64,000 nucleotides of DNA from Variovorax sp. YR216 (GTDB lineage Bacteria > Pseudomonadota > Gammaproteobacteria > Burkholderiales > Burkholderiaceae_C). A model generated the notes under the pieces. That model worked only from the letters and a program-made list of their open reading frames with translations, ran no database searches and was not told where the DNA came from. Below, piece by piece: positions 7,876-17,833 of the stretch (within the stretch, counting starts at the first letter, position 1; each line of letters begins with the position of its first letter). Both the position numbers and the translations under genes were made by a program. The DNA lies in the NCBI RefSeq assembly GCF_900107745.1, contig NZ_FNRO01000003.1, forward strand, positions 620,001 through 684,000. The letters run 5' to 3'.

Positions 7876-10800
7876 ATGACGCTTTGCAACAGTCGTGCCG
7901 TGGCACGACTGTTGCACCGTTTCCCCGTGCACCCGACCGCCGTTCCCCCCGCCCCGAGCGATGACGCGCCGCAGCGCATCGTCAAGGTCCGGCGCGACTA
8001 CAACAGCTGGGTCGCCCGGGAAACGCTCGAGGACTACGCGCTTCGCTTCACCCCGCAGCGCTTTCGCCGCATGCCCGAATGGCGCGTGGCGAGCACCGCG
8101 TTCGGCGGCGCGGCGTCCTTCCTGATCCTCGAGGCGGTCGGCGCCACGCTGCTGGTGCAGTACGGCTTCGTCAACGCCTTCTGGGCCATCCTCGTCACCG
8201 GGCTCATCATCTTCCTTGCAGGGCTGCCGATCAGCGTCTATGCGGCGCGCTACGGCGTAGACATGGACCTGCTCACGCGCGGCGCGGGTTTCGGCTACAT
8301 CGGCTCCACGCTGACCTCGCTGATCTACGCCTGCTTCACTTTCATCTTCTTCGCGCTCGAAGCGGCTGTGATGGCGTATGCGCTGGAACTGGCGCTCGGC
8401 ATTCCGCCCGTGTGGGGCTACCTCGTGTGCGCGCTGGTCGTCATCCCGCTGGTGACGCACGGCATCTCCGCCATCAGCCGCCTTCAGGTCTGGACGCAAC
8501 CCATCTGGCTGCTGATGCTGGTGGTGCCCTTCGGCTATGTGCTCGCGCGCGATCCTGGTGCGTTCTCGGGCATCGCGCACTATGTTGGCGTGAAGTCGTC
8601 CTCGATCGGGTTCGATCTGCACCTCTTCGGTGCTGCACTCACTGTCGGCATTGCGCTCATCACGCAGATGGGCGAACAGGCCGACTACCTGCGCTTCATG
8701 CCGGCCTGCACGCCGGCCAATCGCGGGCGCTGGTGGGCGGGCGTGCTGGCCGGCGGGCCGGGCTGGGTGGTGCTCGGCGTGCTCAAGATGCTCGGTGGCG
8801 CGCTGCTCGCCTATCTCGCGATCAGCCACATGGTGCCGCCCGAGCGCGCGATCGATCCGAACCAGATGTACCTCGCCGCCTACGAGTACGTCTTCCCGAA
8901 CTATGGCTGGGCGGTGATCGCGACCGCGGTGTTCGTGGTGATCTCGCAGCTCAAGATCAACGTCACCAACGCCTACGCGGGCTCGCTCGCATGGAGCAAT
9001 TTCTTCTCGCGCGTCACGCACAGCCACCCTGGGCGCGTGGTGTGGGTGGTGTTCAACGCGCTCATTGCCTTCATGCTGATGGAGATGAACGTGTTCGAGG
9101 CGCTGGGCGACGTGCTCGGTCTCTACGCGAACGTCGCCATCGCCTGGATGATGGCGGTGGTGGCCGACCTGGTGATCAACAAGCCGCTCGGGCTGTCGCC
9201 ACCGGGCATCGAGTTCAAGCGCGCACACCTGTGGGACATCAATCCGGTCGGCGTCGGCGCGATGGCGCTGGCGTCCGTGGTGTCGATCACCGCGCACCTC
9301 GGCGTCTTCGGGCCGCTCGCGCAGGCGTTCTCTGCATTGATTGCGCTGGGCACCGCCTTCGTGGCTTCGCCCGTCATTGCCTGGGCCACGCGCGGCAAGT
9401 ACTACATCGCGCGGCCCGCCGTCGGCGCTGTGCATTGGATGCGCGCCGAGAACGATGCCGGCAGCTACCAGCGGCTGGCCGTGCAGCGCTGCGCCATCTG
9501 CGAGCGCGAATACGAAGGGCCCGACATGGCGCATTGCCCGGCCTACCAGGGGCCGATCTGCTCGCTGTGCTGCACGCTCGATGCGCGCTGCGGCGACCTG
9601 TGCAAGCCGCACGCGAGCCTTTCGGCGCAGTGGTCCGGTGCGCTGCGCTGGTTGCTGCCGCGCCGCGTGTGGCCCTATCTCGATACGGGGCTCGGGCACT
9701 TCCTGCTGCTGATGCTGATCCTTGCGCCGCTGCTCGCGGCGGTGTTCGGTGTGCTCTACCAGCAGGAACTGCGCGCGCTGGCCGAAGGCGCGCTGACGGA
9801 GAGCGCGATGCTCGACATGCAGCCCGCCGCGCTGCGCTCCGGCTTCCTCAAGGCGTACATGGCGCTGCTGCTGATCGCCGGCATCATCGCGTGGTGGCTG
9901 GTGCTCGCGCACCAGAGCCGCAAGGTGGCGCAGGAAGAATCCAACCGCCAGACCCATTTGCTGATGCGCGAGATCGAGCTGCACCGCGAGACGGATCGCG
10001 CGCTGCAGGAAGCCAAGCGCATCGCCGATCAGGCCAACCAGGCCAAGAGCCGCTACATCAGCGCGATCAGCCACGAGCTTCGCACGCCGCTCAACAGCAT
10101 CCTCGGCTATGCGCAACTGATGGGCGAGGACAGCGCCGTGCCGCCGCATCGCCGGCAGGCGGTCGCGGTCATCAAGCGCGGCGGCGAGCATCTGCTGTCG
10201 CTGATCGAGGGCACGCTGGACATCGCGCACATCGAGGCGGGCAAGCTCACGCTCAGTGCGAAGCCGATGCAGTTCGCCGAAGTCATGCGAGAGCTTGCGG
10301 ACATGTTCGAGCTGCAGGCGCTCGAGAAGGGCCTGGCGTTCCGGTTCGAGCCGACCGGCGCGTTGCCGGAGGTGGTGCGCGCCGACGAGAAGCGCGTGCG
10401 CCAGATCCTGATCAACCTGCTCGGCAATGCGATCAAGTTCACTGCGGCCGGTGAGGTCGCCCTGCGCGTGCGCTATGCGCGCGAGTTCGCCGCGATCGAG
10501 ATCGAGGACACCGGCCCCGGCATGTCGCCCGAGGAGCTGGGCCATATCTTCGAGCCCTTTGCACGCGGATCGACCGCCGCCGGCGCGGCGTCGGGTGCGG
10601 GGCTCGGCCTCACGATCGCGAAGATGCTGATCGACCTCATGGGCGGCGAGATGACGGTGCAGAGCACCCCGGGCGTAGGCTCGGTGTTCCGAGTGCGCCT
10701 GTTCCTGCCGCATGTGCACGAAGCGCCCGTGGCCAGTGCGCGCCGCGTGCGGGCGCCACGCGCGCGCCGGGGCTACGAGGGCAAGCGCCGGCGCCTGCTG

Positions 10801-11409
10801 GTGGTCGACAACGAGGAGGCCGATCGCGACCTGCTGGTGCATGTGCTCGCGCCGCTCGGCTTCGAACTGCGCACCGCGGCGAGTGGTCACGATGCGCTCG
10901 ACCTGATCGCGGCCGGCTGGCGCCCCGATGCGATGTTCGTCGACCTGGCGATGCCGGGCATCGACGGATGGGAGACCATCCGTCGCTCTCGTGCCCTCGG
11001 CCTCGCCGACGCCGCAGTGGCGATCGTGTCCGCCAATGCCTTCGACAAGCGGCTGGAGAACGACGTCGGCATCACGCCCGAGGACTTCTTCGTCAAGCCG
11101 GTGCGCCACAGCGAACTGCTCGACTGGCTCGAGCGCCGGCTGGCCCTGCAATGGACCGACAACGCGGCAGCGGCCCCGGCTCCCGCCCCGCAGGCGCTGC
11201 GCACCGTCGTCCCCACGCCGGAACGCCTTCGCGCGCTCGAGGAGGCCGTGGGCCTGGGCTACTTTCGCGGAATCATGAACCAGCTCGATGACATCGATGC
11301 GGCCCAGCCCGAGTGCGCGGAGTGGACTTCCACGCAGCGCGGATTGGCCCGCCAGTTCCAGTTCGAAGCCATGACCCGCGCGTTGAACGCGGCGGCAGGT
11401 GCGGCATGA
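7876..11409 (+). CDS. NCS1-type permease fused to hybrid sensor histidine kinase
   Basis: A fused protein of 1177 residues if started at ATG 7876. An in-frame GTG at 7927 gives 1160 and leaves the 7886-7915 palindrome upstream; neither start has a clear ribosome-binding site. Residues about 35-530 are a complete NCS1-family (nucleobase/allantoin/hydantoin type) permease with about 12 membrane segments. A Cys-rich segment follows (C539 to about 578, nine Cys, zinc-ribbon-like), then two more membrane helices (about 608-628, 660-680) and a coiled coil. The kinase has an H-box SHELRTPLN (H733), N-box NLLGNAIKF (about 846) and G-boxes DTGPGM and GAGLGLT. A receiver (about 972-1085, aspartate D1023, VKP lysine) and a His-free tail close the protein. 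This suggests sensing coupled to transport of a nitrogen compound. The stop overlaps the start of the response regulator gene (ATGA). Confidence 0.9.
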   Translation: MTLCNSRAVARLLHRFPVHPTAVPPAPSDDAPQRIVKVRRDYNSWVARETLEDYALRFTPQRFRRMPEWRVASTAFGGAASFLILEAVGATLLVQYGFVNAFWAILVTGLIIFLAGLPISVYAARYGVDMDLLTRGAGFGYIGSTLTSLIYACFTFIFFALEAAVMAYALELALGIPPVWGYLVCALVVIPLVTHGISAISRLQVWTQPIWLLMLVVPFGYVLARDPGAFSGIAHYVGVKSSSIGFDLHLFGAALTVGIALITQMGEQADYLRFMPACTPANRGRWWAGVLAGGPGWVVLGVLKMLGGALLAYLAISHMVPPERAIDPNQMYLAAYEYVFPNYGWAVIATAVFVVISQLKINVTNAYAGSLAWSNFFSRVTHSHPGRVVWVVFNALIAFMLMEMNVFEALGDVLGLYANVAIAWMMAVVADLVINKPLGLSPPGIEFKRAHLWDINPVGVGAMALASVVSITAHLGVFGPLAQAFSALIALGTAFVASPVIAWATRGKYYIARPAVGAVHWMRAENDAGSYQRLAVQRCAICEREYEGPDMAHCPAYQGPICSLCCTLDARCGDLCKPHASLSAQWSGALRWLLPRRVWPYLDTGLGHFLLLMLILAPLLAAVFGVLYQQELRALAEGALTESAMLDMQPAALRSGFLKAYMALLLIAGIIAWWLVLAHQSRKVAQEESNRQTHLLMREIELHRETDRALQEAKRIADQANQAKSRYISAISHELRTPLNSILGYAQLMGEDSAVPPHRRQAVAVIKRGGEHLLSLIEGTLDIAHIEAGKLTLSAKPMQFAEVMRELADMFELQALEKGLAFRFEPTGALPEVVRADEKRVRQILINLLGNAIKFTAAGEVALRVRYAREFAAIEIEDTGPGMSPEELGHIFEPFARGSTAAGAASGAGLGLTIAKMLIDLMGGEMTVQSTPGVGSVFRVRLFLPHVHEAPVASARRVRAPRARRGYEGKRRRLLVVDNEEADRDLLVHVLAPLGFELRTAASGHDALDLIAAGWRPDAMFVDLAMPGIDGWETIRRSRALGLADAAVAIVSANAFDKRLENDVGITPEDFFVKPVRHSELLDWLERRLALQWTDNAAAAPAPAPQALRTVVPTPERLRALEEAVGLGYFRGIMNQLDDIDAAQPECAEWTSTQRGLARQFQFEAMTRALNAAAGAA
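7886..7915. promoter_or_regulatory. Perfect 30-bp palindrome between ureA and the permease-kinase gene
   Basis: The arms GCAACAGTCGTGCC and GGCACGACTGTTGC are exact reverse complements of 14 bp separated by GT. The element lies 55 bp upstream of the ureA ATG and overlaps the first codons of the permease-kinase gene if that starts with ATG at 7876. It would be upstream of the gene if translation starts at GTG 7927. Such a long perfect dyad in a divergent region is most simply an operator, possibly for the neighbouring LuxR-type regulator. A transcript hairpin is the alternative. Confidence 0.6.
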
Positions 11410-12419
11410 GTTCGACACCGTCCACCCCACTCGTGCAATCGCTCCGGGAAAGCGGCGGCAACACCGACCTCGTGCTCATCGTCGACGACGTGCCCGACAA
11501 CCTCGCGGTGCTGCACGATGCGCTCGACGAATCCGGCTACACCGTGCTCGTCGCCACCAGCGGCGAGCAGGCCTTGCAGCGGACCGCGCAGGCCAAGCCC
11601 GACATCGTCCTGCTCGACGCGATGATGCCGGGCATCGACGGCTTCGAAGTCGCGCGCAGGCTCAAGGCCGATGCGGCGACCGCGCACATACCGATCGTCT
11701 TCATGACCGGGCTCACCGAGACCGAGCACCTGGTCGCCGCGCTGGAGGCCGGTGGCGTCGACTACGTCACCAAGCCGATCAAGCCCAAGGAAGTGCTCGC
11801 GCGCATGAACGTGCATCTGCAGGGTGCGCGGCGGGCGCGGCAGGACGCGCGGCAGGCCGGACAGGCGCGCAATGCGCTCGATGCCTTCGGCTATGCGAGC
11901 TTCACGGTGCGCATGCCCGAGGGCAAGCTGATCTGGCAGACCGTGCTCGCGCGCGAGCTGCTCCTGCGCTATTGCGGCACCAGCGCGCCGGTGACGCCGC
12001 CCGCGGTGATCGAATGGCTGCAGCGTCATCTGCCCGATGCCGTGGAGCGGCAGCTCGAGCCGCCGGTGTTGTCGATCGAACAGGGTGCAGCCAGCCTCAA
12101 CCTGCGCCTGCACCAGCAGACCGGCCAGGACGACAGTGGCGGCGAGTGGCTCATCATCATGCGCGAGATGTCGGACACGGCGGTGATCGAGGCCATGAGC
12201 CTGAGCCTGAAGCTCACGCTGCGCGAGGCCGAGGTGCTGTACTGGGTGGTCAAGGGCAAGACCAACAAGGACATCGGCGAGATCCTCGGCAGCAGCCCGG
12301 CCACCGCCAAGAAGCACCTCGAGCGGGTGTACGTGAAGCTCGGTGTCGAGACCCGGACCGCCGCGGCCGGCGTCGCGATGAAACGCATCCGGGAGTTGCA
12401 GCCGCAGTTCGAGATCTGA
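11406..12419 (+). CDS. LuxR-type response regulator, partner of the permease-kinase
   Basis: A response regulator of 337 residues. The receiver spans about 20-138, with the acidic VDD pair, the phosphorylatable Asp in VLLDAMMPGIDG and the VTKPIKP lysine. A middle region of about 120 residues has no clear family. A LuxR/FixJ-type helix-turn-helix lies at about 260-325 (LTLREAEVLYWVVKGKTNKD, then ATAKKHLERVYVKLGVETR). Its ATG overlaps the kinase stop by four bases, so the two are translationally coupled and surely form one signalling pathway. Likely targets include the divergent urease operon and its own promoter; that is inference. Confidence 0.93.
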   Translation: MSSTPSTPLVQSLRESGGNTDLVLIVDDVPDNLAVLHDALDESGYTVLVATSGEQALQRTAQAKPDIVLLDAMMPGIDGFEVARRLKADAATAHIPIVFMTGLTETEHLVAALEAGGVDYVTKPIKPKEVLARMNVHLQGARRARQDARQAGQARNALDAFGYASFTVRMPEGKLIWQTVLARELLLRYCGTSAPVTPPAVIEWLQRHLPDAVERQLEPPVLSIEQGAASLNLRLHQQTGQDDSGGEWLIIMREMSDTAVIEAMSLSLKLTLREAEVLYWVVKGKTNKDIGEILGSSPATAKKHLERVYVKLGVETRTAAAGVAMKRIRELQPQFEI

Positions 12420-12482
12420 GCCGCGGCCGCCGGAGCGGCATTGTTGCGATGCATTCATCGGCGCTCCATAGAATCCGCCGCC

Positions 12483-13151
12483 ATGTCTCGATGGATCCTC
12501 GCCGCCTTCCTTTTTTCGCTCGCCTCGGGTTCTCAGGCGGGCGGGCATTTCGATATCGATGACGCCGGCACGCTGGACCCGGGCCGCTGCCAGTACGAGG
12601 TCTGGGCCGGCCGCTTCGGCGAGGACAAGGTCACCGACTATCACCTGGGCCCTGCCTGCCGGGTCGGCCCGGTCGAACTGGGCCTGAACATCGACCGCTA
12701 TTCGGTCCCGGGGGAGCATGCCTATTTCCTCGGGCCGCAGGTCAAGTGGACCTTCTTCGGCCAGGACCCCGAGGCACGGCTCGCCGCGGCGGTGTCGGCG
12801 AGCCTGACATTCGATGTCACACGTGGCGGCCGCACGGGTGGACAACTGGTGATTCCCGTGAGCTGGCGTGCGCTCGACAGCCTGTGGATCCACGCCAACC
12901 TCGGTGCGGATTGGGCCACGGGCACCGGCGAGCGCACCGGCCGCGGCGGCTTGCAGGCCGAGTGGGCGGTGAACGATACCGTCTCGCTGATCTTCGAGCG
13001 CTTCCGTGCGCTCGGCACATGGACCTCGCGCGGCGGCCTGCGCTACAGCGTGAACCCGTCCGTCAGCATCGACCTCAGCGCCTCGCGCAGCGGGACGCAG
13101 GGCGTCTGGGGCTACGCGATCGGTCTCAACCACGAGTTCCGCGGCTTCTAG
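12483..13151 (+). CDS. Secreted/outer-membrane beta-barrel-like protein
   Basis: A protein of 222 residues with an N-terminal signal peptide (MSRWILAAFLFSLASGSQAGG, cleavage near 19-20). The mature part is rich in alternating aromatic/hydrophobic strands (YFLGPQVKWTFF, LWIHANLGADWA, LRYSVNPSVSIDLSASRS) and ends in phenylalanine (HEFRGF). These are signs of a small outer-membrane beta-barrel. The ATG at 12483 is preferred because the signal peptide begins there. Function is not recognised. It sits 63 bp after the response regulator and could be co-transcribed. Confidence 0.75.
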   Translation: MSRWILAAFLFSLASGSQAGGHFDIDDAGTLDPGRCQYEVWAGRFGEDKVTDYHLGPACRVGPVELGLNIDRYSVPGEHAYFLGPQVKWTFFGQDPEARLAAAVSASLTFDVTRGGRTGGQLVIPVSWRALDSLWIHANLGADWATGTGERTGRGGLQAEWAVNDTVSLIFERFRALGTWTSRGGLRYSVNPSVSIDLSASRSGTQGVWGYAIGLNHEFRGF

Positions 13152-13386
13152 GCGATCGCCGCGGCGCATGGCATACGCCCTGCGTCCGGGCCGAGTGAGC
13201 GCATGCATCCCCCGAACGGCGGATGTGCAAAGGCCATTGTCGAATGCAGACTCCGCCTCGTCGCAACGGCACAGGAGACGAAATGGTGGTTCCCGCAATG
13301 CGCGGCGTGCGCTGGCCGCGCGTCATGGCTGCTTCATTCAACCGTGATGTAGTTCACGCTTATTGCAAGTGAGGACTGACCACGCT

Positions 13387-14010
13387 ATGTCGCGATACGA
13401 AGCATCCTTGCACACTGATTCGCAGTCGAAAAAACCCCGCGAAAGGCTCGCTATGCGAATCGTGCGGACCCCGTCGAACAAGGTCGAAGGCCCGATTTCC
13501 GACTACCACGTGCTGACGTATGCCGACTCGGGCTTCGGCCCCTTGCCGCACTACACGAAGCGCCGTGTTCCACGTGACCAGGTGGAGGAGATCGTCAGCC
13601 GCATCAACCAGCGCGACGAGGCGGCCACCTTCTTCCCTCTGCCACTGAGCGCGGTGCCGCGCAAGGTGATCTGGGACAAACTCCATTGGTCGGAGCTTCG
13701 CGCGCATCTTGCGGACTTTCTCCAGGTCAACGCGCGTGCCTTCGGGGCGCGCCGCATCCTCATCGATATGCAATCGCCGCACGGTACTGCACATGTCATG
13801 GAAGCACTGCGCGGCGCGGTGGAAGACGTGCCGCCGGTCTGCGTGGAGGAGATCGTCGTGGTGACCGCGGCAGAGGGCGTGGATGAGCAACCGCAGCTCT
13901 CCCGACGCCAGCGGGACGCGAATGTCATCGCGGCCATCGCCAAAGACCACGAGGCCGCCGAAGCCGAAAGCCGCAACCGGCGATCACGGGCGCAGCAGCG
14001 CACGTTCTGA
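13387..14010 (+). CDS. Hypothetical protein
   Basis: A soluble protein of about 207 residues that I do not recognise. It has no signal peptide or membrane segment. The middle (about 60-155) alternates helices and strands (RKVIWDKLHWSELRAHLADFL, RRILIDMQ, VCVEEIVVVTA), suggesting a compact alpha/beta domain. The last about 45 residues are highly charged (KDHEAAEAESRNRRSRAQQR) and probably disordered. Start ATG 13387 is one choice; MRIVRTP at 13453 is an alternative. It stands alone between non-coding stretches of about 235 and 246 bp in which I see nothing distinct. Confidence 0.6.
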   Translation: MSRYEASLHTDSQSKKPRERLAMRIVRTPSNKVEGPISDYHVLTYADSGFGPLPHYTKRRVPRDQVEEIVSRINQRDEAATFFPLPLSAVPRKVIWDKLHWSELRAHLADFLQVNARAFGARRILIDMQSPHGTAHVMEALRGAVEDVPPVCVEEIVVVTAAEGVDEQPQLSRRQRDANVIAAIAKDHEAAEAESRNRRSRAQQRTF

Positions 14011-14256
14011 GCGAAACAGAACTGCGCGCCCTTCCAGCGGGAGGCGCAGACGCCTGCAGCGGCCCGGCGTGGCCGCACCACATGCCGTCCGACGGCCCAC
14101 CTTGATGCCTGAACTCACAAGTCGCTCCTGAGCGCTGAGCGCGCGCCAGGGGTCGCATGCGCTCGTCCGGGTAATCCCGCATGACGAGTCGGGTCCAATG
14201 CGGTGATCGCGCGGCTGCTGCCGGAACTGGTCCAACCTTCCTGAAAGGCTTCTGTC

Positions 14257-14967
14257 ATGCGCCTCTTGCTCCTGAGCAACTCACGCACGCCCACGGGCGA
14301 ATACCTGACGGCCGCGCTGGAGCCGGCCCGCGCGCTCATTCGCGACCGGCGCCGGGCGCTCTTCGTGCCGTTCGCCGGCGTCACGATCGAATGGGATGCG
14401 TACACCGACAAGGTCCGGCAGGCCCTGTCGCCGCTGTCGCTCACGATCGAAGGCATTCATACGCAGCCCGATGCACTGAATGCGGTGCACAAGGCCGAAC
14501 TCATCATCGTCGGCGGCGGCAACACCTTCCATCTGCTAAAGTGCTGCCGCGAGCGCGGCTTGCTCGGCGCGATCGCCGAGCGCGTGCGAAGTGGCGCGGC
14601 GGACTACATGGGCTGGAGCGCGGGTGCGAACCTCGCGTGCCCCACGATCTGCACCACCAACGACATGCCGATCGTCGACCCGGGCGGCTTCGACGCGCTG
14701 GGGCTGGTGCCTTTCCAGATCAACGCGCACTACACCAATGCGCTGCCGGCGGGCCATCAAGGCGAGACGCGCAACGAGCGGCTCGCCGAACTGCTCAAGG
14801 CCCGGCCGGCGATGCGCGTCATCGGCTTGCCGGAAGGCGATTGGCTCGACGTGGAAGACGAGCGGGTCCGTCTGGCGGGGCTGCATGCGGCACCCTGGTT
14901 CGAGGCCGGCGCCGAGCCGGTCATCCTGCAGCCGGGCGAGGAACTTCGGCCCCACCGGGCTGCGTGA
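14257..14967 (+). CDS. pepE: Dipeptidase E (peptidase family S51)
   Basis: A cytoplasmic peptidase of 236 residues that hydrolyses dipeptides beginning with aspartate. Visible features are MRLLLLSNSRTP at the N-terminus, FVPFAG, IIVGGGNTFHLL and the nucleophile elbow GWSAGAN (Ser about 126). DMPIV and an active-site-region INAHYTN follow. Length fits family S51. It is followed after 26 bp by a membrane nucleotide cyclase gene on the same strand, possibly an operon. Confidence 0.92.
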   Translation: MRLLLLSNSRTPTGEYLTAALEPARALIRDRRRALFVPFAGVTIEWDAYTDKVRQALSPLSLTIEGIHTQPDALNAVHKAELIIVGGGNTFHLLKCCRERGLLGAIAERVRSGAADYMGWSAGANLACPTICTTNDMPIVDPGGFDALGLVPFQINAHYTNALPAGHQGETRNERLAELLKARPAMRVIGLPEGDWLDVEDERVRLAGLHAAPWFEAGAEPVILQPGEELRPHRAA

Positions 14968-14993
14968 GGCGGGGTCCTCAGACTCGAGCGCAA

Positions 14994-16082
14994 ATGGTCG
15001 AAACACTTTCCGCCGTCACGCGAGAACGGCTGCGACGTTTCATGCGCGTCCTGCGCGTGGCCGCGGTCATCGGTGCGGGCGTCGGGGCGGTCTACGGTGG
15101 CGCGATCGCCGGATCGGGTGCTCGCGCGCTACTCGGTTCCCTGCTGATCTCCATACCGATTGGGGTCATCGACGCCCTGGTCACGGCTGCATGGATCGCC
15201 GGCATCGAGCTCTTCATGCTGCCTCGCGTCTGGATGCGATGGCTCGATGCGCTGCCCTTCGCTGCGGTGTTTGTCCTGAAGACGCTTGTCTATGGCGCGA
15301 TCGCAGGGGTGGTCCTCACTGGACAGCCGGGGGAGCGCTTGTTGGGCGTCGTCAACGTCTATAACGCGCGCACCGGCCTGATTGCGGTCTTCCTCTCGCT
15401 CGTGCCCGTTGCCGTCCTCGTGATGATGTTTCAGGCTGCGGGCCTCGTCGGGTACCGCACGTTCACGGCGCTTCTGCTTGGAAGATATCGCAGGCCCTTC
15501 GTCGAGCGTCGCTTCTTCCTCTTTGCCGACGTGGTGGGCTCGACCGCGATCGCCGAGCGCCTCGGCCCGCTGGAGGCGCATCGCTTCCTCGCCGCAGTGT
15601 TCTCGGCAGTGGCCGAACCGATCGAGCTGTGTCGAGGCGAGATCTACCAATACGTCGGTGACGAGATCGTCATCACCTGGGTCGAGGCCGACGGCCTTGC
15701 CGATGCGCGGGCCCTGCGCTGCTTCTTCGCGATGCGAGCGGCGCTCGCCGCGGACGCACCCCGGTTCGTCCAGCGCTTTGGCGTGTCACCGGAACTGCGT
15801 GCGGCCCTGCATCTGGGCGAGGTCATCGCCGGCGAGGTCGGCCAGGTGCGCCGTGCGATCGTCTTTCATGGCGACGTCATGAACACGACCGGTCGCCTGG
15901 AGCAAGCGACCCGCGAAGTCGGATGCTTCTTCATCGCATCGGCGGAAGCGCTCGCCTCCCTGGGTCCGCCACCTGACATCCGTACCCACGACCTTGGCAT
16001 GCTGGCGCTGCGCGGACGAATCGAGCCCATCCATGCATTCTGTGTCGAACGCGACAGGAGGGATCGGTCGTTCAGACAATGA
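14994..16082 (+). CDS. Membrane-anchored class III adenylate/guanylate cyclase
   Basis: A protein of 362 residues. The N-terminal half (about 20-160) has about four hydrophobic segments in an unfamiliar membrane domain rather than a known sensor. The C-terminal half is a class III cyclase homology domain: FLFADVVGSTAIAERLG (first metal Asp near 178), YQYVGDEIVITW (second metal Asp), then AALHLGEVIAGEVG and the GDVMNTTGRLEQATRE helix with Asn and Arg of the transition-state pair. It should make cAMP or cGMP in response to a membrane signal. The substrate-specifying residues are not safely assigned by eye. Start ATG 14994 is the first sensible one after pepE. Confidence 0.85.
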   Translation: MVETLSAVTRERLRRFMRVLRVAAVIGAGVGAVYGGAIAGSGARALLGSLLISIPIGVIDALVTAAWIAGIELFMLPRVWMRWLDALPFAAVFVLKTLVYGAIAGVVLTGQPGERLLGVVNVYNARTGLIAVFLSLVPVAVLVMMFQAAGLVGYRTFTALLLGRYRRPFVERRFFLFADVVGSTAIAERLGPLEAHRFLAAVFSAVAEPIELCRGEIYQYVGDEIVITWVEADGLADARALRCFFAMRAALAADAPRFVQRFGVSPELRAALHLGEVIAGEVGQVRRAIVFHGDVMNTTGRLEQATREVGCFFIASAEALASLGPPPDIRTHDLGMLALRGRIEPIHAFCVERDRRDRSFRQ

Positions 16083-16121
16083 AGGCCGGCAATACATGAC
16101 GCCCTGGCCGAGTGCGTTGAC

Positions 16122-17831
16122 TCAGATCTCGGCGCCTTCGACCAGGAACCTGACGCGTCGCACGCCCTGCCACTCGTCGGCATCGAGCCGGTAGGCGATC
16201 ACCACCTTCGGCGGCAATGGCTCGGTGTGGCCGAACCAGATGCCGTCGACAGGCTTGCCCTTGTGCCTGAGCTTGAGTGCGAGGTGCTTCTCGCCCACCA
16301 GCCGCTGCGAGACGACCTCAACCTCCTCGCTGAAGGTCGGCGGCGCGAAGCCTTGGCCCCACACCTCGCGATGCAGCGTGTCGACCAGGTCGACGCGCAG
16401 ATACTCCGGCGCGAGCGGCCCGTCGGTGTCGAGCCTGCGCGTGAGCGTGGCCGCATCGAGCCACTCCTGTGCGACCTGGGCGAGCGCCTTCTCGAACACC
16501 GGAAACTGCTCGCGCGCCACAGTGCAGCCCGCCGCCATTGCATGGCCGCCGAAGCGCAGCAGCACGCCGGGATGCCGCTTGGCGACGAGGTCGAGCGCAT
16601 CGCGCAGATGAAAGCCCGGAATGGAACGGCCCGATCCCTTGAGCTCGTGCTCCTTGCCGTCGGCGCCGCTGGCCGCGAAGACGAACGTCGGCCGGTGAAA
16701 GCGTTCCTTGATGCGCGAGGCCACGATGCCCACCACGCCTTCGTGGAAGTCCGCGCCGAACACGCTGATGGCCGCCGGCGGCTGCTGGGTGTCGTCGAAC
16801 ATCGATTCCGCCAGCCGCAGTGCCTGGTCGCGCATGCCGCCTTCGATGTCGCGGCGCTCGCGGTTGATGCCGTCGAGCATGCGCGCGAGTTCGTCGGCGC
16901 GGCCGGCGTCATCGGTCAGCAGGCATTCGATGCCCAGCGTCATGTCGGCCAGGCGGCCGGCGGCGTTGATGCGCGGGCCGAGCGCGAAGCCGAAGTCGAA
17001 GGTGGTCGCGATCGCCGCATTTCGCCCCGCCGCCTTGAACAGCGCCGCGACGCCGGCCGGCATCGCACCCGCACGGATGCGGCGCAGGCCCTGCGCGACC
17101 AGCCTGCGATTGTTGGCGTCGAGCCTCACGACGTCGGCCACTGTGCCAAGCGCCACCAGCGGCAGCAGCGTGTCGAGCTTGGGCTGCTGCGTCTTGTCGA
17201 ACACGCCGCGCTGCCGCAGCTCCGAGCGCAGGGCCAGAAGCACATAGAACATCACGCCGACGCCGGCGATGCTCTTGCTTTCGAACTCGCAGCCCGGCTG
17301 GTTCGGATTCACCATGACATCCGCGGCGGGCAGCTCGATGCCCGGCAGGTGGTGATCGGTCACCAGCACCGACAGGCCGCGCGCCTTCGCGGCCGCCACC
17401 CCGTCGACGCTCGCGATGCCGTTGTCCACGGTGATGAGCACGTCCGCGCCGCTGCCCGCCACGCGCTGCGCGATCGGCGGCGTGAGGCCGTAGCCGTCGG
17501 TCACCCGGTCCGGCACGAGGTAGGTCGCATGCTTCGCGCCGAGCAGGCGCAGGCCGCGAATGGCGACCGCGCAGGCCGTCGCGCCATCGCAGTCGTAGTC
17601 CGCGACCACGCACAGACGCTTGTCGTCACGGATCGCATCCGCCAGCAGCACGGCCGCTTCGCGCGCGCCGCGCAGCGTGTCTGGCGCCAGCAGCAGCGCG
17701 AGGCCGTCGTCGAGCTCGGCCCGGCTCAGCACGCCGCGCGCCGCGTAGAGCTGTGCGAGCAGCGGATGCACGCCGGCCTGCTCGAGCGCCCAGGCGCTGC
17801 GGGGGGGGATGTCCCTGGCAATGATCTTCAT
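16122..17831 (-). CDS. recJ: Single-stranded-DNA-specific exonuclease RecJ
   Basis: A 5'-3' single-strand exonuclease of 569 residues used in recombination (RecF pathway), mismatch and base-excision repair. The DHH-family motifs are present in order: VVADYDCDGATA, VLITVDNGI and LVTDHHLPG, followed by NPNQPGC. The DHHA1 domain contains RFGGHAMAAGCT. The ATG at 17829-17831 gives the normal MKIIARDIPPR start. It is separated by only 2 bp from the upstream conserved gene and is probably co-transcribed with it. Confidence 0.95.
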   Translation of the reverse strand: MKIIARDIPPRSAWALEQAGVHPLLAQLYAARGVLSRAELDDGLALLLAPDTLRGAREAAVLLADAIRDDKRLCVVADYDCDGATACAVAIRGLRLLGAKHATYLVPDRVTDGYGLTPPIAQRVAGSGADVLITVDNGIASVDGVAAAKARGLSVLVTDHHLPGIELPAADVMVNPNQPGCEFESKSIAGVGVMFYVLLALRSELRQRGVFDKTQQPKLDTLLPLVALGTVADVVRLDANNRRLVAQGLRRIRAGAMPAGVAALFKAAGRNAAIATTFDFGFALGPRINAAGRLADMTLGIECLLTDDAGRADELARMLDGINRERRDIEGGMRDQALRLAESMFDDTQQPPAAISVFGADFHEGVVGIVASRIKERFHRPTFVFAASGADGKEHELKGSGRSIPGFHLRDALDLVAKRHPGVLLRFGGHAMAAGCTVAREQFPVFEKALAQVAQEWLDAATLTRRLDTDGPLAPEYLRVDLVDTLHREVWGQGFAPPTFSEEVEVVSQRLVGEKHLALKLRHKGKPVDGIWFGHTEPLPPKVVIAYRLDADEWQGVRRVRFLVEGAEI

Positions 17832-17833
17832 CG

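Noticed and set aside
7864..11430. An 1188-codon open frame on the minus strand across the permease-kinase gene
   Set aside because: It is exactly antisense to a gene with clear NCS1, kinase and receiver motifs; its translation is rich in Arg, His and Gln, as is usual for antisense frames in high-GC DNA.
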